Of a stretch of DNA of 64,000 nt, positions 8,183-16,984 are shown piece after piece; the stretch's first letter is position 1, and every line of letters begins with the position of its first letter. Source of the DNA: Acidimicrobiia bacterium (GTDB lineage: Bacteria > Actinomycetota > Acidimicrobiia > Acidimicrobiales > Poriferisodalaceae); the NCBI GenBank assembly GCA_022821985.1, contig JAJECP010000035.1:1-64000 (forward strand). The letters are read 5' to 3'. The translations under genes and the position numbers were made by a program. Below the pieces are notes generated by a model, which was not told where the DNA came from, searched no databases, and was given only the letters and a program-made list of their open reading frames with translations.

Positions 8183-8629
8183 ATGACCCATCGCACCAAC
8201 CGCCGCAACCAAGCCGGCCTCACCACCCTGGAATGGCTGCTCATCGTCGCCGCCGTCGCCGGGCTCGCCGCGCTCGCGGTCGTGCTCGTCCAGAACGTGG
8301 TCGACGACACGGCCGAACAGCTCGGCGGCAGCAGCGCCCGCGAAACAGCCGCCAACGTCGCCGCGGACACCGTCATCCGCGAAGCGCGCACCGCATCACC
8401 CGACGACGCCCGCTACCACACCTGGCAGCGATGGGAGCTGTACTTCACCGCACGCTGCGAACGTCTCGAAATCCTCTACAGCGACACCAACCTCGACGTC
8501 GAAGCCGTGTTCGTGAAACCCACCGGTGCCACCGACGCCACGCCCCCCACCGTCGCCGAACTCAACAAAGCCGACCAACACGCCGCCGCCACCGGCAAAC
8601 CGCAGGCCATCTGCCGACGCAGACCCTGA
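8183..8629 (+). CDS. Long Flp-like (type IVc) pilin, paralogue B
   Basis: The 148-residue product has a short basic leader (MTHRTNRRNQAG) then LTTLEWLLIVAAVAGLAALA, a good prepilin motif with Glu at mature position 5 and Trp at 6. ATG 8183 is chosen because AGGA lies at 8171-8174, eight bases upstream; the same phase is open further upstream but there it covers the peptidase remnant. The C-terminal half has RCERLEILYSDTN, shared in form with paralogue C on the other strand (RCARLGITYADTE). Two Cys suggest a disulfide. Confidence 0.75.
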   Translation: MTHRTNRRNQAGLTTLEWLLIVAAVAGLAALAVVLVQNVVDDTAEQLGGSSARETAANVAADTVIREARTASPDDARYHTWQRWELYFTARCERLEILYSDTNLDVEAVFVKPTGATDATPPTVAELNKADQHAAATGKPQAICRRRP

Positions 8630-8636
8630 CCCCCCA

Positions 8637-9173
8637 TCACTCCACCAGCAACCGACCGGGCCGTCCAAACAGCGACTCCTCAGGGGCCTGCTGCGACGAC
8701 CCGAACCGCTCACGCTCGCCTCGGACATTGCGCAGACTGCACACCGGCAGCTTGTGCGCCTCGAACCAGCCGCCTCCCGAATCCAGCACACCCGGCTTCC
8801 AGAACGGCAACGCCTCGGTATCGGCGTAGGTGATCCCCAGCCGGGCGCAGCGCTCGCCGTAGCGCCGATTCAGCGAGTCAGCCTCGAACTGATCAACAGG
8901 ATGATGCGAGCGCCACTCCCGCGTCACGCCGTCGGCCGCTATGCGCGCCGCCCGGAACCGCGCGCTGAAGCTCGCCGCGTCGACGCCTACGTCACGCACC
9001 ACCGACTGCACCACCACAACCGCTGAGCCGGCAAACCCCGCCACCGCCGCCGTCAGCAACAGCCAGCCAAGCGTCGTCAGACCGCTCTCGGACGACCGGG
9101 TGATGTGCCGAGCATCAGACGCTCTCTTGTCAGAGAAAGCCTCGGACAAACACCCTCCCGGGCGGTGCCTCAC
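8637..9173 (-). CDS. Flp-like pilin, paralogue C, lacking the conserved Glu5
   Basis: The 178-residue product on the minus strand reads SGLTTLGWLLLTAAVAGFAG, aligning with paralogue B but with Gly at the position of the conserved Glu5. The rest also matches B (FSARFRAARIAADGVTREW and RCARLGITYADTE), with Cys at ERCARL and LPVCSL. GTG 9173 is preceded by GGAGGGG, a strong ribosome site. It converges with paralogue B (seven bases between stops) and lies 22 bases after the stop of the PEP-utiliser gene, so it may be cotranscribed with that gene. It may be a minor pilin or a decaying copy. Confidence 0.65.
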   Translation of the reverse strand: MRHRPGGCLSEAFSDKRASDARHITRSSESGLTTLGWLLLTAAVAGFAGSAVVVVQSVVRDVGVDAASFSARFRAARIAADGVTREWRSHHPVDQFEADSLNRRYGERCARLGITYADTEALPFWKPGVLDSGGGWFEAHKLPVCSLRNVRGERERFGSSQQAPEESLFGRPGRLLVE

Positions 9174-9195
9174 GTCCCCTCCGATGGCTCCGGGC

Positions 9196-10995
9196 TCACA
9201 GATCCAGCACGGTGATCATGCCGGTGTCGCCATTCACTTCGATGAGGGCGCCGTCCGGGATGCGTCCTGTCGCGCCGGTTGCCGAGATGACACATGGCAG
9301 TCCGAGTTCGCGGCTCACGATCACCGAGTGGCTGAGCGCTGCGCCGACGTCCACGACCACCGCGCTCGCGCTGACGAACAGCGGCGTCCACGACGGATCG
9401 GTGAGCGGCGCCACGAGCACATCGCCGGGCGAGAGGGCGGTCGGGTCGCTGCTGTCGAGCACGACTCGGGCCCGCCCACGGGCGATGCCAGGGCAGCCTG
9501 GCAAGCCGGCGAGCGTCTCGCCCGCCGAGAGCTGCGGCAGTTCAGATTCACCTCGGCGAGGCCACTCTGACATCGGCGGCGGGTCGCCGACGATGACGAA
9601 CGGCTCCTGACGCGACGCGGCGTCGTCCCACTGGGCCTGACGCTCGGCAATCACCTCTGCCCAACCGGTCGGGTCGTCGAGCATCTCGTGGATCTCGGAC
9701 AGTCGCAGCATGCCGAACTCGGTCTGTCCGCTGAACTGACCCCGCTCGACGAGCCGCTCACCCAGCACCCGTGAGGCGATGCGGCACTCGTTCACGAAGC
9801 GCACGCAGTTGGTCTTGGTGCGCTCGCGCCCCGGCAGGTACACGGCTGCCGCACCGAGGGCCAGGTTGAACTGCATCTGGGTGTCTGCGTCGGCCTCGAG
9901 CAACGCGGAGATCTCTGCAGTCAGCGCCTCTCGCTGGGCGGCCAATTCTGCCCGGCGCCGTGCCGGCTCGGCATCGGCGGGCGCCAGGCGCATGCGGTCG
10001 ATAGCCGCCAGCGCGATGTCGGGGTCGGTCTCCCACGTCGGGCAGCTCATCTCCCATTCGTTCGGCCCCCGCGAGCCGAACTCGTACACGAAGGAGGCGA
10101 AGGCCTCGTTGAACGCCGCGGCGTCGCCTGAAGGTTCCCCAGCACCGGCCGCAGCCAGGCGGTCGGCCAAGCCCACCGGTCCCTCGTCGAACAGCGCACC
10201 CAGCGCGCTCGACGCGGCGACCTGCCGCCCGAGCTCCCACATCGCATCGGAGGGCGCGGCAGAGGCCACGTCGCCGAAGCCGGCCACCAGCTTGAGCGTG
10301 TCCTCGGGCCGGCCCAGCGCCGTGCACACCTGCTCGATCGCGCCCAGCGGCACCGCCGCCAGGAACGACACCTTCAGGTGGCGCGCGAACAGCAGCCGGA
10401 ATCCGGCCCCGTCGCCGTAGCCCGACTGGAGGAAATCGTCGATCCAATCGATGATCTCGTGATCGCCCATCTGGGTGAAGTCGGGCCGCTGTGCACGCAG
10501 CTCGGCGATGTTCTGCTCGTCATCGTGCACCTCCGGCAACGCCGGCGCCGTGAACAGCATGAGGAAGGTCTCGCCGATGCGCTGCTCCGCCGCGGGGCTG
10601 GCGTCGTCGGGATGCGGTTCGTACGGCGGGATGCCCGGCTGCTCGCCGAAGAAGGTCCGGTCGACGGTGTCGACGTCGATGCCGGGGGCGCGGGCGCCGA
10701 ACACGCGACCGACGGCGGCGTTGAGATAGGTGTAGCCGCCGAAGACGCCCAAGAAGACGCAGTTGTCGGGATCGAACTCGTCGTAGTCGAACGCGCCCAT
10801 CTCCACATACGCATCGCGGAATCCCCACTCGGATATGCGAATGCCGTCGTCGTTCTGGAACGCGAAGTCGAAGGTGCTCATCCTCACCGGATCCGGGAAC
10901 ACCTCGCCCACGTTGGCGCGCGTCCAGATGGGGTAGCGCTCCGAAGGCTTGGTGCCGACGAAGTAGCCGCCGCTCCGGTCTGTCAGATCCGCCAT
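9196..10995 (-). CDS. PEP-utilising enzyme mobile-domain protein without ATP-grasp domain
   Basis: The 599-residue product ends in the swivelling phosphohistidine domain of PEP synthase/rifampin phosphotransferase-type enzymes: LPGCPGIARGRARVV, then GDVLVAPLTDPSWTPLF, and the catalytic-His region ALSHSVIVSRELGLPCV. The upstream 500 residues are a helical region seen in these proteins, but no ATP-grasp nucleotide-binding domain is visible. It could act with a separate ATP-binding subunit or transfer phosphate to an unknown acceptor. ATG 10995 is chosen because GGGAGGGAAC lies directly upstream; an in-frame start 33 bases earlier is less likely. Confidence 0.7.
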   Translation of the reverse strand: MADLTDRSGGYFVGTKPSERYPIWTRANVGEVFPDPVRMSTFDFAFQNDDGIRISEWGFRDAYVEMGAFDYDEFDPDNCVFLGVFGGYTYLNAAVGRVFGARAPGIDVDTVDRTFFGEQPGIPPYEPHPDDASPAAEQRIGETFLMLFTAPALPEVHDDEQNIAELRAQRPDFTQMGDHEIIDWIDDFLQSGYGDGAGFRLLFARHLKVSFLAAVPLGAIEQVCTALGRPEDTLKLVAGFGDVASAAPSDAMWELGRQVAASSALGALFDEGPVGLADRLAAAGAGEPSGDAAAFNEAFASFVYEFGSRGPNEWEMSCPTWETDPDIALAAIDRMRLAPADAEPARRRAELAAQREALTAEISALLEADADTQMQFNLALGAAAVYLPGRERTKTNCVRFVNECRIASRVLGERLVERGQFSGQTEFGMLRLSEIHEMLDDPTGWAEVIAERQAQWDDAASRQEPFVIVGDPPPMSEWPRRGESELPQLSAGETLAGLPGCPGIARGRARVVLDSSDPTALSPGDVLVAPLTDPSWTPLFVSASAVVVDVGAALSHSVIVSRELGLPCVISATGATGRIPDGALIEVNGDTGMITVLDL

Positions 10996-11131
10996 GTTCC
11001 CTCCCGACGGTGCTGAACGTGAAAGCACAGCGGGCCGGGCAGCCGCCTCCCCCTCATGGCGGCTGCCCGGCCAGGCCGTGATGTGATGCTAGACCGTCAC
11101 GCACGCGTTCCGACCCGACATGGAGCAGCCG

Positions 11132-12151
11132 ATGCCGGTGACCATCGAGCACTATCGAGATCTCGGCGAGTTCGACTATGGCGCCTGCGACCAGGTGTCA
11201 CCGATGATCCGCCGTGTCATCTGCAAGAACCCGACGCCGTTCACCTATCGCGGCACCGGCACCTACATCGTCGGGCGCGGCGAGGTTGCAGTGATCGACG
11301 CCGGGCCGCCGCTCGCGAGCCATCTCGACGATGTCCTCGCGGCACTCGAGCCTGGCGAGACGGTCGGTGCTGCTCTCGTGACGCACACCCACAGCGATCA
11401 CTCGCCCCTCACCGGCGACCTGGTCGCGGCCACCGGCGCGCTCAGCTACGGCTACGGCCCGCACGCCAGTGTGTGGAAGCTCGATCCCGACGATCGTGTC
11501 GACTTCTCCGGCTACATCAGCGCCGAGGAGCAGGAGAAGTACCAAGCCGAGTTCGACGAGCTGCCCGAGGAACTGAAGCGGGAAGGTGCCGACACCGAGT
11601 TCGTCCCCGATGTCGCGCTGGTCGACGGCGACATCGTCGCCGGTGACGGCTGGACGCTGCGCGCGGTGCACACGCCGGGTCACTGCTCGAACCACCTGTG
11701 CTACGAGCTGCTGGAGGAAAACTCGCTCTTCTCGGGCGACCACGTCATGGGCTGGGCAACGAGTGTCGTGGGTCCTCCCGACGGCTCCATGCAGGACTAC
11801 CTCGACTCGCTGGCGAAGCTGCTCGAATTCGACCATGAGCGGTACTGGCCGACCCACGGCCCCCCGATTCCCGAACCCACGGCATACGTGCGCTCGTTCA
11901 TCGCGCACCGCAGCGACCGCGAGCAGCAGATCATCGAGCACCTCCGGCCGGGGCCGTGCCGCATAGCGGATTTCGTTCCGAAGATGTACGAGGCCTACGA
12001 CAAGCGGCTGTGGTACCCGGCGGCAAGCTCGGTCTACGCGCACATGCTCCATCTCGTCGAGAGCGGCCGCGCCCGGGTGCTCGATGCCGACGGGCCCGAC
12101 GGGGGCGAGCCCAAGCTCACGTCGGTCTACGAGCTGACAGCAGCCGCCTAG
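11132..12151 (+). CDS. Metallo-beta-lactamase-fold hydrolase (LACTB2-like)
   Basis: This protein of about 339 residues carries the di-metal motifs HTHSDHSP (near residue 87), [12 protein letters not shown] and SGDHVMGW, and ends with a helical winged-helix-like region ([16 protein letters not shown]). This is the plan of LACTB2-like hydrolases, which act on RNA or thioesters; the substrate cannot be told from sequence. ATG 11132 has GGAG seven bases upstream; ATG 11120 is an alternative. It is followed four bases later by nucS, so the two may be cotranscribed. Confidence 0.85.
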   Translation: MPVTIEHYRDLGEFDYGACDQVSPMIRRVICKNPTPFTYRGTGTYIVGRGEVAVIDAGPPLASHLDDVLAALEPGETVGAALVTHTHSDHSPLTGDLVAATGALSYGYGPHASVWKLDPDDRVDFSGYISAEEQEKYQAEFDELPEELKREGADTEFVPDVALVDGDIVAGDGWTLRAVHTPGHCSNHLCYELLEENSLFSGDHVMGWATSVVGPPDGSMQDYLDSLAKLLEFDHERYWPTHGPPIPEPTAYVRSFIAHRSDREQQIIEHLRPGPCRIADFVPKMYEAYDKRLWYPAASSVYAHMLHLVESGRARVLDADGPDGGEPKLTSVYELTAAA

Positions 12152-12155
12152 CGAC

Positions 12156-12815
12156 GTGCGGCTGGTCATCGCTCGCTGCACGGTCGACTACTCGGGACGG
12201 CTCGACGCGCACCTGCCCGAGGCCGTCCGACTGATCATGGTGAAGGCCGACGGATGCGTGGCCATTCATGCCGACGGCGGTGCCTACAAGCCGCTGAACT
12301 GGATGAATGCGCCCAACCGGCTCGTCTGCGAGCCCGATCTGTGGCGCGTCACGAACGACAAGGGCGAGCGTCTCGAGATCCGCATCGCCGAGGTGATCAG
12401 CGACACCGCCCATGACATGGGCATCGATCCCGGCCTCGAGCGGGACGGCGTCGAAGCCCACCTGCAAGAACTGGTGGCCGCACATCCCGAGACGCTGGCC
12501 GACGGCGCGGAGCTGGTGCGGCGCGAGTACCCGACCGACATCGGTCCCGTCGATCTGCTGTGCCGCGACAGCGACGGCTCGACGCTGGCAGTGGAGATCA
12601 AGCGGCGGGGCGAGATCGACGGCGTCGAGCAGCTGTGCCGCTATCTCGAGTACCTGAACAGGGATGCCCGCTTGGCGCCCGTGAGCGGTGTCTTCGCTGC
12701 GCAGGAGATCAAGCCCCAGGCGCGGGTGCTCGCGGCCGATCGGGGCATCCGCTGTGTCGTGCTCAACTACGACGAGCTGCGCGGCATCACCAGCGACGCC
12801 CTCAAGCTGTTTTAG
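12156..12815 (+). CDS. nucS: NucS/EndoMS mismatch-specific endonuclease
   Basis: The 219-residue product starts [16 protein letters not shown], typical of actinobacterial NucS. The N-terminal DNA-binding domain contains KPLNWM. The RecB-like PD-(D/E)xK nuclease domain has the GPVDLLCRD aspartate (D133) and VEIKRRG (E147, K149). In Actinobacteria and some Archaea NucS replaces MutS/MutL in mismatch repair by cutting both strands at mismatches. The C-terminal tail SDALKLF resembles the short sliding-clamp-binding tail known in this family. It starts at GTG 12156. Confidence 0.95.
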   Translation: MRLVIARCTVDYSGRLDAHLPEAVRLIMVKADGCVAIHADGGAYKPLNWMNAPNRLVCEPDLWRVTNDKGERLEIRIAEVISDTAHDMGIDPGLERDGVEAHLQELVAAHPETLADGAELVRREYPTDIGPVDLLCRDSDGSTLAVEIKRRGEIDGVEQLCRYLEYLNRDARLAPVSGVFAAQEIKPQARVLAADRGIRCVVLNYDELRGITSDALKLF

Positions 12816-12827
12816 GGCTGTTCTAGA

Positions 12828-13709
12828 TCAGGCGTAGGTGCACAGGCCGTTGTCGATGACCACGCGCTGCTCGTCGGTGCCCTTCTGGGCCACCGTGCGG
12901 TAGATCGCTCGGCCCTCGCCGTCGTCCCACACCTGGACGGTGAGCTCGTCACCGGGAAACACCGGTGCAGAGAACCTGGAATCCATTGATCGGAAGCGGG
13001 CGGGATCGCCCTCGCACAGGGTGTGCAGCAGCGCCCTGCCGGTGAAACCATACGTGCACAGGCCGTGCAGGATCGGCTTGGGGAAGCCTGCGAGCTCGGT
13101 CGCGAACCACGGGTCGCTGTGCAGCGGGTTGTAGTCGCCGCTCAGCCGGTAGGTGAGGGCCTGATCGGGGCGGGTCTGGTACGAGATCTCGTAGTCGGGG
13201 TCGCGGTCGGGCGCGCTGACCAGCGGCGCAGTGCTGCCCGCCTCGCCCCCGAAACCGCCTGAGCCGCGGATCACCACCGAGCTTCGAAGCTCGAAGATGA
13301 CGTCGCCAGAATCAGGATCGACCGCGCTGGCCTCGGTGTCGATGATGGCGTTGCGGCCCTCGCCCTTGTCCCACATACCAGCGATGCGATCGGTGATCTC
13401 GACGGATCCCTCGGTCGGGATCGGCTGGTGCACGGTGATCCCTTGACTGCCGTGCAGCAGCTTGCCCCAGTCGAGATCACCGGCGTTGGCCATGGCACCG
13501 CCAGCACCGAATCCGATGACGACGCCCTGGGTCGGGAACGCCTGGTGGGCGATGTCCTTGGAGTTGTGGGTGGTGAACTCCAGCTCGGATCCGAACGGAT
13601 CCTCCGCGCCGGCGCCGATGCCGACGGCATACAGCAGCGAATCGCGGAATGTCCACGACCGCTTGGTCGGTGTGCCGGTGGCGCCGACTGCTTCCGGATT
13701 GAGTCCCAT
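12828..13709 (-). CDS. MaoC-type enoyl-CoA hydratase 2
   Basis: The 293-residue double hot-dog protein carries the hydratase-2 motif LSGDYNPLHSDPWFA near residue 200, followed by LHGLCTYGFTGRALLH. This family hydrates trans-2-enoyl-CoA to (R)-3-hydroxyacyl-CoA. The start is ATG 13709, with AGAGG nine bases upstream. The gene follows an SDR gene on the same strand (52 bases apart); together they mirror the two enzymatic parts of peroxisomal multifunctional enzyme 2 (hydratase 2 plus dehydrogenase). Confidence 0.88.
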   Translation of the reverse strand: MGLNPEAVGATGTPTKRSWTFRDSLLYAVGIGAGAEDPFGSELEFTTHNSKDIAHQAFPTQGVVIGFGAGGAMANAGDLDWGKLLHGSQGITVHQPIPTEGSVEITDRIAGMWDKGEGRNAIIDTEASAVDPDSGDVIFELRSSVVIRGSGGFGGEAGSTAPLVSAPDRDPDYEISYQTRPDQALTYRLSGDYNPLHSDPWFATELAGFPKPILHGLCTYGFTGRALLHTLCEGDPARFRSMDSRFSAPVFPGDELTVQVWDDGEGRAIYRTVAQKGTDEQRVVIDNGLCTYA

Positions 13710-13761
13710 GATTGATGGCCTCTCTTGTTCTTGTGGTGTGCGGGTTCTTGGAGCGTACGGT

Positions 13762-14679
13762 TCAGTCGGCCACGCCGCCGTCGGCCGGCGCACCGCTCAT
13801 GCCGCTGTTGAGGCGGGCATCGCGCACGAGCTGTCGGGCTGCATCGCCGATCTTCGTCGGGTCGTCGATGGCCTCGATGGTCGGGCCGCGCTCCCAGCCC
13901 TCGGCAATCGCCAGCATGCGTCCGGAGGCCTCGAAGACACGGCCGGACACGCCCGCTGCTTCTTCCGAGCACAGCCAGGTGACAATCGGCGCGATATAGC
14001 GGGGATGCATCATGGCTTGGTCTTCCTCGGAGGCTTCGCCCATGCCCAAGTCCTCGGTCATGCGCGTGAGCGCGCCCGGCGCCACAGCATTCACCCGCAC
14101 GCCATAGCGCGCCAGTTCACGCGCTGCGATGATCGTGAACGCCGCAATGCCCATCTTGGCGGCGCCGTAGTTGGTCTGGCCCGGATTGCCGTAGATGCCT
14201 GACACCGATGTCGTGTTCACGATCGATGCGTTCACCTGCTCGCCGGCCTTCGATTTCTCCCGCCAGTAGGAACTGGCCCAGCGCGCCGGGGCGAACGTGC
14301 CCTTGAGGTGAACCTTGATCACCGCATCCCATTCGGCCTCGGTCATGTTCACCAGCATCCGGTCGCGCAGGATGCCGGCGTTGTTCACGACGCCATGCAG
14401 GTCACCGAAGGTCTCGATGGCCTGATTCACGAGACGCTGGGCGCCTTCCCAGTCGGAGACATCGTCGCCGTTCGCCACCGCCTCGCCGCCCATCGCCGCA
14501 ATCTCGTTGACGACGTCGTCGGCGGGACCGGTGTCGGCACCGGTGCCGTCGCGCGCACCGCCCAAGTCGTTGCAGACCACCTTTGCGCCGTGCTCAGCGA
14601 GCATCAGGCAGTGCTCACGCCCGATGCCCCGGGCACCTCCGGTCACGATGACGACCCGACCTTCGCACAGCTTGCTCAT
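13762..14679 (-). CDS. SDR-family 3-hydroxyacyl-CoA dehydrogenase-like protein
   Basis: This 305-residue short-chain dehydrogenase has the cofactor motif TGGARGIGREH, NNAG, and the catalytic segment NTTSVSGIYGNPGQTNYGAAK (Ser, YxxxK). The long loop after the second strand (DLGGARDGTGADTGPADD) is characteristic of the dehydrogenase part of multifunctional enzyme 2 type proteins. It probably oxidises (R)-3-hydroxyacyl-CoA made by the adjacent hydratase. ATG 14679 has a purine-rich GGAAGGGA about 12 bases upstream. Confidence 0.85.
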   Translation of the reverse strand: MSKLCEGRVVIVTGGARGIGREHCLMLAEHGAKVVCNDLGGARDGTGADTGPADDVVNEIAAMGGEAVANGDDVSDWEGAQRLVNQAIETFGDLHGVVNNAGILRDRMLVNMTEAEWDAVIKVHLKGTFAPARWASSYWREKSKAGEQVNASIVNTTSVSGIYGNPGQTNYGAAKMGIAAFTIIAARELARYGVRVNAVAPGALTRMTEDLGMGEASEEDQAMMHPRYIAPIVTWLCSEEAAGVSGRVFEASGRMLAIAEGWERGPTIEAIDDPTKIGDAARQLVRDARLNSGMSGAPADGGVAD

Positions 14680-14809
14680 GATGTTGTGAATCCCTTCCCA
14701 CTCGCCGACGACGGGCCTCACTCGGCGCCGCCGGGCAGCCTCGTATGCGGTGATGACGGCTCGGAGTATCGCACGCTCGACGCGCCGCCCGCAGCCCCCA
14801 AGTGACCCG

Positions 14810-14815
14810 TACGAT
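14810..14815 (+). promoter_or_regulatory. TACGAT -10 box of a probable leaderless promoter
   Basis: TACGAT lies eight bases before GTG 14824, and no Shine-Dalgarno site is present between them. Transcription would start at or next to the start codon. Confidence 0.5.
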
Positions 14816-14823
14816 CAACCCTC

Positions 14824-16980
14824 GTGCACTGGCCGACGTGGGCCCCTCGCTGGTCGATCATCACGGCGGCCGCCATCCTGGCCGCGTCCATCGGCGGGAC
14901 GGCTGTGCTGGCGATCCGGGACCCGGCTGATGCCCCCCCGCCGACTGCTCCGACGACGTCAGCCGCGCCTGCGACTACTCGTGCGCCAATCGTCGTTCCC
15001 ACGACAGCTCCGGGCACACCGACGCAGGTGAGCCCCGACACCGTGCACTTGCGGATTGCCGCGCTCGCAACGGAACTGGCGGCCACGCCTGTCGTCGTGC
15101 GCACCGCCACAGGTGAGCGGACGCTCACGGTGGCCGACCTCGGCATCGCGCTGGAGCGCGACGCCACGTTCGGGGCAGTTCGGGAGCTGCGAGCAGCCGA
15201 TGCCGAAGAAACCGGCGAAAACGCTGAGTCGTGGGTGGCGTGGTCCACCGACCCCCAGTTCACCGAGCGCCGGTACCTCGTCGATCGGTCGATGGCCCGA
15301 ACCGTGCTGGCCAACGCCACCGACCTCGGTGTGACGGCGACTCCCCCATCGGTGGTGGTCGTCAATGGCACGCTGGCGGTCGACCTCGGCCTGCCCGGGC
15401 AGATCGTCGACGCAGATGCCATCGTCGACCAAGTGCTCGAGGGCATCGCACGCTCGTTCACCCGCATCGAGATCGCCGCAGAGCTGACGCAGAGCGAACC
15501 GATCGCGTACACGCCCGAATTGCAGCAGGCCGTCAACACGGCACACCAGAACTACGGGCGCAGCCTCCTCGTGGCGTACAGCGAGGCAACCCACGACCTC
15601 ACCATCGAGACGATCGCCGGCTGGCTCCGGCTCGACACCGGGGCAATACCCCCGGAGATCGCTTTCGATCATGCGCAGGTCGGGCCGTACCTCGAGGAAG
15701 CATTTGCCGCAGCATCGGCACCCTTCACCACCGGCGCGATGGCCGTTGTCGGCGGCGTGCCGACGGTGGCAGCGAGCGATGGCAGCGTCGCTTGCTGTGC
15801 GGACGATGTGGGCGCCCTGATCGAGGAAGCGCTGCTGGCGGGCATCGAGGGACCGCTGGCGCTGCCGTCGCGCCCGGCGGTGAGCCGGGAAGAGCAGGCA
15901 CACCTGGAAGCGCTGGGCATCGTCGAGCTCGTCGGCACCTTCACCACGAAGCACGCGTGCTGCCAGGGACGCGTCGAGAACATCCACCTCTTCGCGGACC
16001 TGATGCGCGGCGCGATGGTCGAGCCAGGTGAGAGCCTCTCGCTGAACGGGCATGTCGGCCGGCGAACCGAAGAAAAGGGCTTCGTGGAGGGCGGCTTCAT
16101 CGAGAAGGGCGTGCTGGTCGACGACATCGGCGGCGGGGTGTCGCAGTTCGCCACCACCATCTTCAATGCGTTGATCCGGGCCGGTATGACCATCGACGAG
16201 TACCAGACGCACTCGCTGTACCTCAGCCGGTACCCGTTCGGGTTGGATCCCACCATCTCGTACCCGAAGCCCGATCTGAAGTTCACCAATCCCACGCCGT
16301 ACGGGCTGCTCATCTGGCCGACATACACCGACACATCGATAACTGTCGAGCTGTACTCCACGCGCAATGTGCAGGTGACCATCGGCGAGCCCGAGGAGGA
16401 AATGCAGGAATTCTGCCGGCGGGTCCGGACGGAGCGGATACGGGTGTTCTCGGATGGCACCGTCGACACGGACACGTTCCACGCCCGCTACCGGCCCGAA
16501 GAAGGACGCGACTGCGACGGCGCGCGTTCGGTGCCGCGGCAATGCGTGGATCCGCTGCTCGCACCCTCGGAGACACCAGGCGGCGAGCAAGCGGCCGACG
16601 GCGAGGCGCCGGAGGATGCTTCGAGCGCGGCCGAGGCTGAGGGGGCTGAGCCAGAGTTGGTCGATGACGGCAGCGAGCGTGCAGACGGGTCGATCGTGGA
16701 GTGCCCGCCGCTCGAATGCGTTGAACAGCCCGGCGAGCGCGACTCGGAACTGCAGCGCTATCCCGACGATCCCTGTCTCGGTGTCGATCTGAGCACGCTG
16801 AGGGCCGACGAGGGAACGGAATCCGGCGAAGGCGACGCAGCCGACGGCCAGGGCGATTCCACCGAGCCTGACGACTCCGGCGAAACCGACAGCACCGGCA
16901 CCGAAGGCGACGACGCCGAGGACGGGCAGTCCGACACAGGCGATGGGATCACCGAAACCGGCGAGCCCCAGAGGTCATGA
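14824..16980 (+). CDS. VanW-family cell-wall protein with acidic tail
   Basis: The 718-residue product has an N-terminal membrane segment (ITAAAILAASIGGTAVLAI), a Thr/Pro-rich linker, two regions resembling the putative peptidoglycan-binding domain common in YoaR-type proteins (about 80-190 and 230-345), and a VanW domain (about 372-520) with FTTKHACCQGR, PGESLSLNGHVGRR and GGGVSQFATTIFNA. The final 140 residues are rich in Glu, Asp, Ser and Thr. VanW proteins are linked to vancomycin-resistance clusters, but their activity is unsettled. The product is probably anchored outside the membrane. Confidence 0.85.
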   Translation: MHWPTWAPRWSIITAAAILAASIGGTAVLAIRDPADAPPPTAPTTSAAPATTRAPIVVPTTAPGTPTQVSPDTVHLRIAALATELAATPVVVRTATGERTLTVADLGIALERDATFGAVRELRAADAEETGENAESWVAWSTDPQFTERRYLVDRSMARTVLANATDLGVTATPPSVVVVNGTLAVDLGLPGQIVDADAIVDQVLEGIARSFTRIEIAAELTQSEPIAYTPELQQAVNTAHQNYGRSLLVAYSEATHDLTIETIAGWLRLDTGAIPPEIAFDHAQVGPYLEEAFAAASAPFTTGAMAVVGGVPTVAASDGSVACCADDVGALIEEALLAGIEGPLALPSRPAVSREEQAHLEALGIVELVGTFTTKHACCQGRVENIHLFADLMRGAMVEPGESLSLNGHVGRRTEEKGFVEGGFIEKGVLVDDIGGGVSQFATTIFNALIRAGMTIDEYQTHSLYLSRYPFGLDPTISYPKPDLKFTNPTPYGLLIWPTYTDTSITVELYSTRNVQVTIGEPEEEMQEFCRRVRTERIRVFSDGTVDTDTFHARYRPEEGRDCDGARSVPRQCVDPLLAPSETPGGEQAADGEAPEDASSAAEAEGAEPELVDDGSERADGSIVECPPLECVEQPGERDSELQRYPDDPCLGVDLSTLRADEGTESGEGDAADGQGDSTEPDDSGETDSTGTEGDDAEDGQSDTGDGITETGEPQRS

Positions 16981-16984
16981 GCGG

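Noticed and set aside
14959-16590. Long minus-strand frame inside the VanW gene
   Set aside because: Antisense shadow with no motifs; the plus frame is a clear VanW protein.
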